DNA of 64,000 nucleotides from JANWKA01 sp035533815. Its GTDB lineage: Bacteria; Bacteroidota; Bacteroidia; Chitinophagales; Chitinophagaceae. The stretch lies in contig DATLTB010000056.1 in assembly GCA_035533815.1 (NCBI GenBank), forward strand, positions 1 through 64,000, written 5' to 3'. Below are positions 1-7,361 of this stretch, piece after piece. Position numbers and translations under genes: made by a program. The notes under the pieces are model-generated. The model had not been told where the DNA came from and searched no databases. It saw only the letters and a program-made list of their open reading frames with translations. How positions within the stretch are numbered: the stretch's first letter is position 1; each line of letters begins with the position of its first letter.

Positions 1-211
1 TAACGAACCCTTCATAGGGTTGAAGTTCTTTGTTCCGTTCTCCTTTCCGGTCTATCGCAAGCTCATACTCCGTTTCATTCATGGAAAGCAGCTTGTGCAC
101 CGTTCGCCAGTTCAATAAAACAGTTCTGCAGATCTTGGAAATAGAATAACCTTCCAGGCTCATTCTATGGACCTCGTAATACACCATAAATTTGGTTTGG
201 TATGCATTCAT
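1..211 (-). CDS. istA: IS21-family transposase IstA, N-terminal 70 residues (cut by window edge)
   Basis: The gene runs leftward off the window. The first 70 residues start MNAYQTKF and contain a helix-turn-helix of IstA type, with the stretch GYSISKICRT followed by NWRTVHKLL. IstA is the DDE transposase of IS21 elements and is normally followed by the ATPase helper istB, which would lie outside the window. The start at 211 is the first ATG in this frame and fits the family N terminus. The family assignment rests on this N-terminal domain together with the multiple terminal repeats next to it. The catalytic domain is not visible here, so activity cannot be judged. Confidence 0.75.
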   Translation of the reverse strand, partial: MNAYQTKFMVYYEVHRMSLEGYSISKICRTVLLNWRTVHKLLSMNETEYELAIDRKGERNKELQPYEGFV

Positions 212-245
212 CTTAGCTGGATTTTTAGTCCCGCAAAGATGCCTT

Positions 246-279
246 TTTCCTTATCCGGGGGATCCCCCGGATAAGGAAA
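246..279. repeat. 34-bp perfect palindrome inside the IS end
   Basis: Positions 246-279 form a perfect inverted repeat centred on GATC at 261-264; each 17-base arm contains CCTTATCCGGGGG. It lies between the istA start codon and the terminal repeat array. As RNA it could fold as a strong hairpin between the IS end and istA, which would limit transcription entering istA from outside. That role is an inference. Confidence 0.85.
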
Positions 280-281
280 GT

Positions 282-348
282 TCTGCATTCCTAGTTGCCA
301 ATTATTGTGTATTCCTAGTTGCCAAAAGTTGTGTATTCCTATTTACCG
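282..348. repeat. Three 19-bp terminal repeats, 24-bp period
   Basis: Copies start at 282, 306 and 330. The second reads TGTGTATTCCTAGTTGCCA; the first differs at two or three bases and the outermost is the most diverged (ends TATTTACCG). Regular spacing near two helical turns fits transposase-binding sites at an IS21 end. Confidence 0.85.
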
Positions 349-666
349 ATTACACTCAATTTGGTCCTCTTTTTTATTTTTTTCCTGTTTTTTTGTTATT
401 ACTGAATAAACTATTAAACCTATTACAAATGCACCTACAACTAATGATCCGACAATGAGGAGCGTTTTATTTATTTTGAATACGAAATCTGTATTAGATT
501 CTGAATTAATTGAAGGAACAGGACTTGTTATTGAATTGCTTGTAATTCCCTGTTTTTTAAGTGGAAGGGCGGGCGGGATACTCCCGCCAGTTTCTAAAAC
601 CATAGGGTGATTTAGTGCATGAAATAATTCATTAATCTCAAATGGAGATGTTTTCGGATTGAGCAT
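343..666 (-). CDS. Small single-pass membrane protein of unknown function, C terminus altered by IS21 insertion
   Basis: The reading frame encodes 107 residues. A hydrophilic N-terminal half is followed by one strong transmembrane segment at about residues 67-90 (LLIVGSLVVGAFVIGLIVY) and a short Lys-rich cytoplasmic-type tail. No family is recognised. The last three codons and the stop (Cys-Asn-Arg-stop) fall inside the inferred IS21 end, and the Glu codon before them is the last host codon. The original protein was therefore probably longer and this one is a truncated or fused version. The zinc-finger gene at 669-1076 lies two bases upstream on the same strand, so the two probably share a transcript. 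Confidence 0.55.
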   Translation of the reverse strand: MLNPKTSPFEINELFHALNHPMVLETGGSIPPALPLKKQGITSNSITSPVPSINSESNTDFVFKINKTLLIVGSLVVGAFVIGLIVYSVITKKQEKNKKEDQIECNR

Positions 667-668
667 AT

Positions 669-1076
669 CTAAAATTTTGAACGTTTATGTATAAGAAAGG
701 TTTTCCTTTCAGTATCTTTAATTTCCAATCCATAGGAGTAATACCATCTAATGGCCTGTTTGGTAAGATCATTTTGGACGGTCCTAACGCACAGATTGGG
801 ATCAATCCCTTCATTCTTTAGGACTTCAAGGGAAACATATGTTTGGTTTATCATTACATTTTTTTCATATATTTTTCCCAATTTTTTATCCATTTCTCTC
901 AGAACACCTTCATCTTTATACTTTGTTTGATTTTCTTCATGCCGACGATCATTAAAAAAATTATTACGGCACTGGGGCGAACAGTATTTCTGACGTCGGT
1001 CATGTGGAATGAATAATATTTTGCATCCAGGATTGATGCACGGCTTTTTAGGATATTTTCGATTAGAACGAGCCAT
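669..1076 (-). CDS. Small zinc-finger protein of an integrative element
   Basis: The 135-residue product has an N-terminal treble-clef-like zinc finger: a Cys pair at about residues 13 and 18, then a second pair in the motif KYCSPQCRNNFFNDRR at about 32-36. The pattern is common in small DNA-associated proteins of Bacteroidota mobile elements. The rest is basic, with no further domain recognised. The protein at 5064-5417 starts with a similar four-Cys module. A role in DNA binding or regulation of the element is inference. It is followed two bases later by the membrane-protein gene. Confidence 0.6.
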   Translation of the reverse strand: MARSNRKYPKKPCINPGCKILFIPHDRRQKYCSPQCRNNFFNDRRHEENQTKYKDEGVLREMDKKLGKIYEKNVMINQTYVSLEVLKNEGIDPNLCVRTVQNDLTKQAIRWYYSYGLEIKDTERKTFLIHKRSKF

Positions 1077-1429
1077 AATAATTATTTTGAGGTATTATTA
1101 AAGATTGTCCTGGGAATTCTAAATTGAATATAGAAAATAACAACTGCATATTTATTTTATTATCAATAATATGTTCCAAAATAAAAGATCAATACCGGTG
1201 GAATACTTATAATACCCATGAATGAAATTCTGAGATTAATTATGGAATGGAAGTTTAGGTTAGACTTTAAAAGTTTTTATTTTTCTTTTAACCTGTTGAT
1301 TCTTGAGATTGTCCTTATTTCTTTTATATAACTAATATTTCTGTATTGAATATCAATTTATTACAAATATTTATAAAGTTATTAAAGGCGAAACATTGAT
1401 GGTTCGATATAGGGGCTACTATATAACTT
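1077..1429. other. AT-rich gap without a recognisable gene
   Basis: No open frame with family features was found on either strand. The stretch probably holds the promoter of the leftward zinc-finger gene at 669-1076, but no clear TAnnTTTG box could be assigned. Confidence 0.5.
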
Positions 1430-1774
1430 TTAAGCCACTTGATTTTTAAGCTGTTGTAATTCCCTATCCAGATAGGCGATTTTTGCATGTTTATAATTTT
1501 GCTGGTACAGCTTCAGATCAACAGGTGTGAACTCTTGCTTGTTTCGAACCATTTTGTAATAGATAGTTGCCATTTTATTTGCGGTAGCCACAATGGCATA
1601 TTTATTCCCGCCCATGGATTTCGTTCTATGGAAGTAACCTCCTAACCAGTGATCACTTCTTTGGATAACATTGGCCGCTGACCGCAAGGCCTGACTGGCC
1701 AGATTGGGTATTTTCTTCATAAACATACTGTTGACCAGTTTGCCTCCTTTTATCTTATTGTTGAGACATAATCT
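1430..1774 (-). pseudogene. IS110-family transposase, C-terminal remnant
   Basis: The open part (98 residues from an internal Met at 1726) plus the codons directly upstream gives NNKIKGGKLVNS, then SQALRSAANVI, YFHRTKSMGG and KYAIVATANKMATIYYKMV. This is the C-terminal Transposase_20 region of IS110/IS116/IS902 transposases. The frame runs into a TGA codon just upstream of about 1774. The N-terminal DEDD catalytic domain is absent, so the gene cannot be active. It is a decayed insertion inside the integrative element. Confidence 0.75.
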
Positions 1775-1980
1775 TTTTCATACTGGGTAAATTCCAGCTG
1801 CCGTAGAAATGACATACCCGTTCTATTTGCTTGGCATTCACCTCCACCCCTGTCAAGCGCTTTAACAATTGGGAGGCATCCTTGAATACTCAATCCTGCC
1901 CTACTTAGCATATAAGCGCCTCCATAAAAGCAGTTATGCCGAACCCTCCATTGGTATGGGCTATGGGGTGATCATTATCC
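1755..1980 (-). pseudogene. Second transposase remnant with in-frame stops (ISKra4-like, tentative)
   Basis: In one leftward frame the sequence reads a tract with ALIC-stop-VGQD-stop-VFKDASQLL, then KRLTGVEVNAKQIERVC and HFYGSWN, ending at TAA 1755-1757. The spacing and the EVNAKQIERV stretch resemble the N-terminal part of ISKra4-type transposases. That assignment is from memory and is not certain. Two in-frame stops show decay. The fragment overlaps the IS110 remnant in another frame, so one element probably inserted into or recombined with the other. Confidence 0.4.
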
Positions 1981-2451
1981 ACCACCATGTAGCCTATACT
2001 GCTAAGGAGTTTTTTTTAGATTTTTACACTTGGGGGCTTTGCCAACGGATAATTGAAATATTTCCTATTCAGCCATCCCCATCATAGCAATGAACTTCTC
2101 CTCATAATCAAATCATTTTATGTCTTTATTCTCACTTGATTCCAAGAACTTACCCAGGTAGTAACTCATGCAGTCCAGCATGAGCTCTTTCTTCTCTTGC
2201 TTTCTTAATAACTTGATGGCCTTTTTAAGTCAAATTATTAATTTTATCCAAAATAGGAAATTTGACGTGTAACTATTCATTATAGGTTTTCCAGTAAGCC
2301 ATATTTACTGATTACATCAATTCTTCCAAGATTAGTGCAAATAGAATACATTTGAATTTTCATCTTACAGTTAAAGCTTACTCGGCGCTTATATTTCATT
2401 AAATATTCGTCAGATATCGAGAAGGTAGTAAATATTAGATTCCTCCATTTA
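1981..2451. other. Decayed sequence
   Basis: A leftward frame at about 2030-2230 shows coding-like fragments (AIKLLRKQEKKELMLDCMSYYLGKFLE written in pieces: AIKLLRKQEKKEL then MLDCMSYYLGKFL, and FDYEEKFIAMMGMAE) broken by stop codons. They may belong to the same decayed transposase or another gene. 2230-2451 shows nothing recognisable. Confidence 0.4.
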
Positions 2452-2793
2452 TCATCTTCTTTCTCTTTTTAAATAATTATCAGCTTCTCTTCCAGTTTCT
2501 ATCAATGATTTTTTTCTTCCATCTTTAACCCATTGTAATAATTCATGTTTTAAAAAATACAATCGCTTCCCCCTTTTACAAACTGGTATTTGGGACCGAT
2601 GAACATATCCGTAAAGTGTTGGAACTGATAAATTTAAAATTTCGCTTGTTTGTTTTATTGATAAAAGTTCCTCGGGTGCAGGTAATAAAATCGTATTCCT
2701 TTCAAGTAATAGCCTTTCGATATTATTCAGCTTTTCAAAAACCTGAGCGACGGCGTTAGGTAATTCATTAAAAGATAATTCCATTGTAAACAT
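2452..2793 (-). CDS. Helix-turn-helix DNA-binding protein, excisionase/HTH_17 type
   Basis: The product has 113 residues. Residues about 45-95 form a winged helix-turn-helix of the excisionase/MerR-like class: LSIKQTSEILNLSVPTLYGY, then a basic wing VCKRGKRLYFLKHELLQWV. The N-terminal part (to about residue 40) looks helical and may dimerise. Proteins like this accompany tyrosine recombinases as directionality factors or regulators. Two 17-bp direct repeats lie just upstream at 2849-2886 and could be its binding site. It is the fourth leftward gene after the recombinase module at 3901-5417. Whether it acts on recombination or on another promoter is not known. Confidence 0.7.
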   Translation of the reverse strand: MFTMELSFNELPNAVAQVFEKLNNIERLLLERNTILLPAPEELLSIKQTSEILNLSVPTLYGYVHRSQIPVCKRGKRLYFLKHELLQWVKDGRKKSLIETGREADNYLKRERR

Positions 2794-2848
2794 TATTTTA
2801 CCAATAATGTTGCAAGGATATGATATTAATAAGAGGATATTACGTTCT

Positions 2849-2886
2849 GGACAAAATGGACAAAAAAAAGGACAAAATGGACAAAA
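2849..2886. repeat. Two 17-bp direct repeats, 21-bp period
   Basis: GGACAAAATGGACAAAA occurs at 2849-2865 and 2870-2886; each is itself two GGACAAAA-like halves. They sit between the HTH gene start (2793) and the end of the 330-residue gene (2891). The two-turn period and position suggest a protein-binding site; an operator for the HTH protein is an inference. Confidence 0.8.
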
Positions 2887-2890
2887 TAAT

Positions 2891-3883
2891 CTACCATTTC
2901 CCTTTAGTTTTATTCGGTTTAAAGAACATCTTTATAGATATCCGTTCCCAGTTATCAAAACAATTCATAAATAATTCAATAAACCCTTCCTTTTTTCCTG
3001 GATAACCGTATTTAGATGCCGCTAGATCAAATAATTGATAAAATCTTGCTATTATAAATCCTTTTTCTCCCTTAGAGCAATTTATTCTTTGTTTTGGTTG
3101 GTTTGTCTCATTCAAAAAACCCATTTTTAAAAAATGAATAAATTGTTCCGTTGTTAAAAATAAATTCCCATTTTTGCTTTTCCTTTTTGTGAATACTTCA
3201 AAGTGGGTAACTACTATCTCCATAGGCAGGGCCTTCCAAAATCTATTCTCTGCGATTTTAATTTCAGAAATCATTTGTTGTAAATCAGGATTTTCCCCTT
3301 CTGTTTCAATTGAATCAAGTTTTGGTAAATTCTTTTTTTTCGATTCGAATAATTTCCTTAGGTATTTTAAATAATTCCATAAAGCATTCGCATAAATTTC
3401 GGGACCAATTTCATTTTCCCTTTGAAAAGGAAATTTGGGGCTTTGAATAAAATCATATGTTTTCACCTTCCCTTGTATGATTACATTATTAATATATTCT
3501 CTTATCTTAAACAAAACTTCCGGTAAAAAGGTGATTGTTGTATGATTCTTTAGATTCAAACTTTCAAATGATACATATCTCTGAATTGTTTCATTACCAC
3601 CCAGCAATATTAATTGAAAATCATATATTTCATTTTCTAAATACTTATCTTTAAATTCAGACCTTTTATAGTTGGTTGAAAATATATTTTTCCATTTTTT
3701 CAACAACATTTTACATTTCCTATTAAATATTTCCCTTTGTTTCGTTTTAATTTTTAATATATCCTCTGATACAATATCCTCCCATTTGCAAATTATTGGT
3801 TTTTTCCCACCTTGAAAATATATTGTACTATAGGACAATCCAAAATCACCGTTGAACCATTCATTATAGGTATATTCTTTCAT
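2891..3883 (-). CDS. 330-residue protein of unknown function linked to the integrase
   Basis: No known family is recognised with confidence. The protein is Lys/Asn-rich and AT-biased, has no signal peptide or transmembrane segment, and looks mostly helical. The C-terminal third (about 235-310) has the pattern TEQFIHFLKMGFL, then KGFIIARFYQLFDLA and FIELFMNCFDNW. This faintly recalls the C-terminal part of RteC-type regulators of Bacteroidetes conjugative transposons, but the match is too weak to name it. It follows the tyrosine recombinase gene by 17 bases on the same strand, so it probably belongs to the same transcript and to maintenance or regulation of the element. Confidence 0.55.
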   Translation of the reverse strand: MKEYTYNEWFNGDFGLSYSTIYFQGGKKPIICKWEDIVSEDILKIKTKQREIFNRKCKMLLKKWKNIFSTNYKRSEFKDKYLENEIYDFQLILLGGNETIQRYVSFESLNLKNHTTITFLPEVLFKIREYINNVIIQGKVKTYDFIQSPKFPFQRENEIGPEIYANALWNYLKYLRKLFESKKKNLPKLDSIETEGENPDLQQMISEIKIAENRFWKALPMEIVVTHFEVFTKRKSKNGNLFLTTEQFIHFLKMGFLNETNQPKQRINCSKGEKGFIIARFYQLFDLAASKYGYPGKKEGFIELFMNCFDNWERISIKMFFKPNKTKGKW

Positions 3884-3900
3884 AGTAATAAATAAAGAAG

Positions 3901-5043
3901 TTAGAATTCAAGTTTAATTTTATCAGCCGCATCCCTTTTTGTCTTATCAATGATTTTAGCATAAATCTGTGTTGTTTTTAGTTCCCGGTGTCCGAGCATT
4001 TTTGAAACAGTATAAATATCCGTTCCCTTACTTAATTGTAAGGTAGCAAACGTATGTCTGAAACAGTGAAAGGTTATATCTTTTGAAATTCCTGCTAATC
4101 CAATCCAGTTGGCTAAATGCTTGTTTAAATAGGCCGAATAAATAAGTCCCTCAAATACTTTGTCTGTTTGCCCATTTCGTTCCCCTAGCAAACCGTAAGC
4201 CTGTTCAGAAATAGGCATCATTTCAACCCCTTTTGTTTTTTGTTGTTTGAATTTGATAAAATATCCCTGCCCATCAATGTATTCCAGTTCACTCCAAACT
4301 AGCTTTTCAATATCTGAAAACCTTAATCCTGTTAAAGCTGAAAATAGGGCTGCTCTCTTTAATAACGGGTTTTTGCAATCAATTTTTGCAAGTCTGTTCA
4401 GTTCATCAAAGGTCAAATAATTCCTATGCGTTTCAGCTTGTTTAATGGGTCCAATCCTAGTGTTAAGGTCAGTTTGTAAATATCCATCTTTGTATGCCTG
4501 TTTTAAAGTTGCCTTTAGTTTGTTAAAATATGATAAAGCCGAATTTTGGGATAGGCTTGTTTTACTGCTCTTTTTGCTTTTGACGGTTAATAGGTATTCT
4601 CGAAAATTATTGCAAAATGTTTCGTTCAGGTCTGTAAATTTCAAATTCCCTTTTGTAAATGTTTCAAGGTAATGATAAGCTGAAATCCAGTTATCATGGT
4701 TTGAGGCTTTTTGTTTATCCATTAACTTCTTAAAATACTCCACAAAGTTTTGTTCACCTCGTTCCTTAATTTTTAATTGTTCCTTTTCAAACCCAGTATA
4801 AATTTCAGGCTTGTTAATATGAATATCCCGTTTTTGTCTTATCTGTCCAGCGATTTGCAGTGTTTCTTTATTATGTTGTTTGTCAATAGATGTTTTAGGT
4901 TTATCATAAAGGTAAAGTCCTAAAAATTCCCTCCTAGTAGGTACACCTCCCTCTGCATGTAGTATTGGTGGGTAAAAGTCTAAGTATAGGCTTTGCCTAT
5001 TGCCTGAAATTACCTTTTGCCTTAATTTAACTTTTGTTGCCAT
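3901..5043 (-). CDS. Tyrosine recombinase/integrase of an integrative element
   Basis: The 380-residue protein has the usual layout: an N-terminal arm-binding region, a SAM-like core-binding domain at about 105-205, and a C-terminal catalytic domain. Catalytic residues are visible: the first Arg in SALTGLRFSD, His-x-x-Arg as HCFRHTFATL (Arg about 329), His in KMLGHREL (about 352) and the nucleophile Tyr in TTQIYAKI (about 361). All are intact, so it may be active. It catalyses integration and excision at short att sites. It lies next to the mnmE 3' end, the likely target, behind a small HTH gene 20 bases upstream. Codon use is AT-rich compared with the rest of the chromosome. Confidence 0.92.
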   Translation of the reverse strand: MATKVKLRQKVISGNRQSLYLDFYPPILHAEGGVPTRREFLGLYLYDKPKTSIDKQHNKETLQIAGQIRQKRDIHINKPEIYTGFEKEQLKIKERGEQNFVEYFKKLMDKQKASNHDNWISAYHYLETFTKGNLKFTDLNETFCNNFREYLLTVKSKKSSKTSLSQNSALSYFNKLKATLKQAYKDGYLQTDLNTRIGPIKQAETHRNYLTFDELNRLAKIDCKNPLLKRAALFSALTGLRFSDIEKLVWSELEYIDGQGYFIKFKQQKTKGVEMMPISEQAYGLLGERNGQTDKVFEGLIYSAYLNKHLANWIGLAGISKDITFHCFRHTFATLQLSKGTDIYTVSKMLGHRELKTTQIYAKIIDKTKRDAADKIKLEF

Positions 5044-5063
5044 TTGTTCTTTAAGCTTTGGCG

Positions 5064-5417
5064 TTAGACAAATAATTTATCAATATCTGAACGCTTAACT
5101 CTTGTAGCTCTTTGTGCAAGATTTACAGCCCTGATATTTCCGTTTCCGATAAAGTAATAAACTGAACGGACTGAACAATTTAATAAGGTAGCTACGTCAC
5201 GGACGGTTAAAAATTCCTTAGCCTTTAAATCCTCAATCCGTTTTTGTTTTATCCGCTGGGTTTCGGCTTCCGTTGTTTCAACCTTTAGAGCTCTTTGTTT
5301 TGTCTTGTAAAGCATTTTAGCACAGCTATCCGAGCAGGTTTTCGTAACTGTGGTTCGTGCTTCAAATTCCTTTCTGCAATTCTGGCAAATCTTATTTACT
5401 CTAATATTTGAACTCAT
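5064..5417 (-). CDS. Zinc-finger plus excisionase-type HTH protein
   Basis: The product has 117 residues in two modules. Residues about 10-37 form a four-Cys zinc finger (ICQNCRKEFEA, then KTCSDSCAKML). After a charged helical linker, residues 68-115 form an excisionase-type winged helix: FLTVRDVATLLNCSVRSVYYF then a basic wing ending VKRSDIDKLFV. It is the first gene next to the attachment site and lies 20 bases before the integrase, so recombination directionality factor or repressor of int is the likely role. The fusion of both modules in one short protein is less common. Function is inferred from position and fold. Confidence 0.72.
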   Translation of the reverse strand: MSSNIRVNKICQNCRKEFEARTTVTKTCSDSCAKMLYKTKQRALKVETTEAETQRIKQKRIEDLKAKEFLTVRDVATLLNCSVRSVYYFIGNGNIRAVNLAQRATRVKRSDIDKLFV

Positions 5418-5498
5418 TGATTGTCTTTAATGGTTTTTAGTACATTTAAATATATTTAAATGAAATTAAGTGCAATTTACTTCATTTAAAAATTGAAA

Positions 5499-5601
5499 AT
5501 TTGTACCTTAATGGATTAAGGTACAAATAAGGTACAAATAATTACTTAATAATCTAGAACATTAGCAAACTATTTAATTATAGTTTACTTATTAAGTAAT
5601 T
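5499..5601. promoter_or_regulatory. Nested inverted and direct repeats between integrase module and mnmE
   Basis: ATTTGTACCTT at 5499-5509 is the exact inverse of AAGGTACAAAT at 5518-5528, which is repeated head-to-tail at 5529-5539. Directly after it, AATTACTTAATAA at 5540-5552 is matched by its inverse TTATTAAGTAATT at 5589-5601, with a smaller palindrome (AAACTAT/ATAGTTT) inside. The layout fits arm-type binding sites for the integrase or the HTH protein, and/or the int promoter operator. The assignment is inferred from position. Confidence 0.7.
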
Positions 5602-5659
5602 AAATTATAATGATTTATAGCTGTTTCCTATTCGTTTACTAGCTGATTATTTTGTGTAG

Positions 5660-5677
5660 TTACTTTCCGATACAAAA
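5660..5677 (-). other. Candidate attachment site at the 3' end of mnmE
   Basis: The last codons of mnmE (Phe-Cys-Ile-Gly-Lys-stop) lie at this spot, and the integrase module begins right beyond. SGI1-type elements integrate in exactly these codons of trmE/mnmE. No second copy of these 18 bases was found between 1 and 5659, so the other att end is expected left of the window. Confidence 0.5.
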
Positions 5678-7036
5678 CTTTGAAAAAATAAAATCCAATT
5701 GTTCTTCATTGGTAATTTCACCGGTTATCTCCCCAATATGCATTAATACTCTCCGTATATCCACCGCCAGTAAATCCCCTGAAATATTCTTATCAATATC
5801 TTCTACCAATTCCTGAAGTATTTTAAAAACTTCCTCCAGGGAAGTTAAATGCCTTGTGCTTGAAATTACCGTATGTTCAAACTGTAAATCTCCTTTAAAT
5901 ATGTTATTTATCATTTCCTTCTTTAACTCCGATAAGTTGTACACAGATTTTGCTGAAACAAAAATTAAGCTGTGGATTCCTGAATATTTCTCCCGGTTAG
6001 TTTCTTCTCGCGCCAAATCAATTTTATTACCGACCATAATAAAATTAATATCATCGTGGCTGAATTGTTCTACCTGTGATCTGTATTCTTCTGGTGAAAA
6101 TGTGGTTACATCAAAAACATAAATAACCAATTCTGCACTTTTAATTTTTTCCCGGGCTTTTATCATTCCCAATTCTTCAAGTTGATCACCGCTCTGATCC
6201 CTTAAACCAGCGGTATCAATCAGGCGGAATAATATTCCACCGATGTTGATTACTTCCTCTATCGTATCCCTGGTAGTCCCCGGAATTTCAGAAACTATCG
6301 CCCTGTCCTCATTTAACAAACTATTGAGCAGCGTGGACTTACCCGCATTAGGGAGTCCGGAAATAACCGCGTTTACCCCGTTTTTTATCACATTTCCCAG
6401 ACGAAATGATCCGATCAATTCCTTTATTTTAATCCCAACCTTTCGGATAATATCCCGTAAAGAACCTCTATCTGCAAAACTGATATCTTCCTGGCTAAAA
6501 TCCAGTTCCAGCTCAATCAAAGCCGAAAACCTAATTAGTTCTTCTCTCAATTCCATGAGTTCGTGGGAGAATCCGCCACGTATTTGTTGCATGGCTGTGT
6601 GATGGGATGCCCGTGTATTACTGGCAATAAGGTCTGCAACAGCTTCTGCCTGAGCAAGATCCATTTTTCCGTTTAAAAAAGCCCTTAAAGTGAATTCCCC
6701 TGGTCTGGCAAGCCTGGCCCCTCCCCTAATACAAAGTTGTATGATCTGCTCTGTTACGAAAGGCGAGCCATGACAGGAAATCTCCACCACATCTTCACCG
6801 GTATAGGAACGCGGTGCCCGAAACAGTCCAACAACTACTTCATCAATAACATTCTCATTATCAAATATTTGGCCCACATGCAATGTATTTGGTAATTGGA
6901 TATTCAGGTCCTTCATAGGGAAAATACCATTGCATATATTCAACGCACTTTTACCACTGAGCCTAATCACTCCGATTGCACCCACTCCTGGCGGGGTCGC
7001 CAGCGCTACAATAGTATCTTCATGATTCCAGTCCAT
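5660..7036 (-). CDS. mnmE: tRNA modification GTPase MnmE (TrmE)
   Basis: MnmE with MnmG makes the carboxymethylaminomethyl group on U34 of certain tRNAs. The 458-residue protein is full length. The N-terminal folate-binding domain starts IVALATPPGVGAIGVIRLSG. A central helical domain is interrupted by a Ras-like G domain with GLPNAGKST (about 225), DTAGLR and NKID. The C terminus ends in the family's C-I-G-K motif. The gene keeps an intact C terminus although an integrative element abuts its stop codon, as expected if the element restores the last codons. A TAATTTTG -7-like box lies at 7083-7090. Confidence 0.97.
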   Translation of the reverse strand: MDWNHEDTIVALATPPGVGAIGVIRLSGKSALNICNGIFPMKDLNIQLPNTLHVGQIFDNENVIDEVVVGLFRAPRSYTGEDVVEISCHGSPFVTEQIIQLCIRGGARLARPGEFTLRAFLNGKMDLAQAEAVADLIASNTRASHHTAMQQIRGGFSHELMELREELIRFSALIELELDFSQEDISFADRGSLRDIIRKVGIKIKELIGSFRLGNVIKNGVNAVISGLPNAGKSTLLNSLLNEDRAIVSEIPGTTRDTIEEVINIGGILFRLIDTAGLRDQSGDQLEELGMIKAREKIKSAELVIYVFDVTTFSPEEYRSQVEQFSHDDINFIMVGNKIDLAREETNREKYSGIHSLIFVSAKSVYNLSELKKEMINNIFKGDLQFEHTVISSTRHLTSLEEVFKILQELVEDIDKNISGDLLAVDIRRVLMHIGEITGEITNEEQLDFIFSKFCIGK

Positions 7037-7361
7037 TTCTCGATTAATTTCCCTGTGATCATTAAATGTAACCTTCCCAGTCCAAAATTAAGATTTGGAT
7101 ACCAACAGTTGAATATGCAAATTGAATGGATTCCCGTTAAACCCAATCACACTAGGCTAACTATGGATCTAATTTTATATCATGGACTCTTGATTAGCCG
7201 GGATATTGGCTTCAAAAATTGGCTTAGCGCTGTAAATCAACCTAATGGCATTTCCAGAAAGCCTTGTCCAGTAATTAATTTGAAATCCACTTTCATTCGA
7301 TAGAAAGGATTAAATACAATTTCATTACTGGTAGAAAAAAGTTTCTGCTGCCATTCCCAAG
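7037..7361. other. Intergenic region upstream of mnmE
   Basis: No gene was recognised on either strand. A minus-strand TAnnTTTG box at 7083-7090 is a possible mnmE promoter, without a clear -33 partner. No hairpin terminator was seen behind the leftward tonB gene at 7362. Confidence 0.45.

Larger units (their letters stand above)
1..354 (-). mobile_element. IS21-family element, one end (rest lies left of window)
   Basis: This is the terminal part of an IS21-type insertion sequence. It carries the start of an IstA-like transposase gene reading out of the window, and outside it an array of three 19-bp repeats spaced exactly 24 bp apart (starts 282, 306, 330), which is typical of the multiple terminal repeats of IS21 ends. 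Read inward from 354 the end begins TGTAATCGG, fitting the TG...CA termini of the family. The boundary at 354/355 is inferred; target duplication cannot be checked because the other end is missing. Confidence 0.75.
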
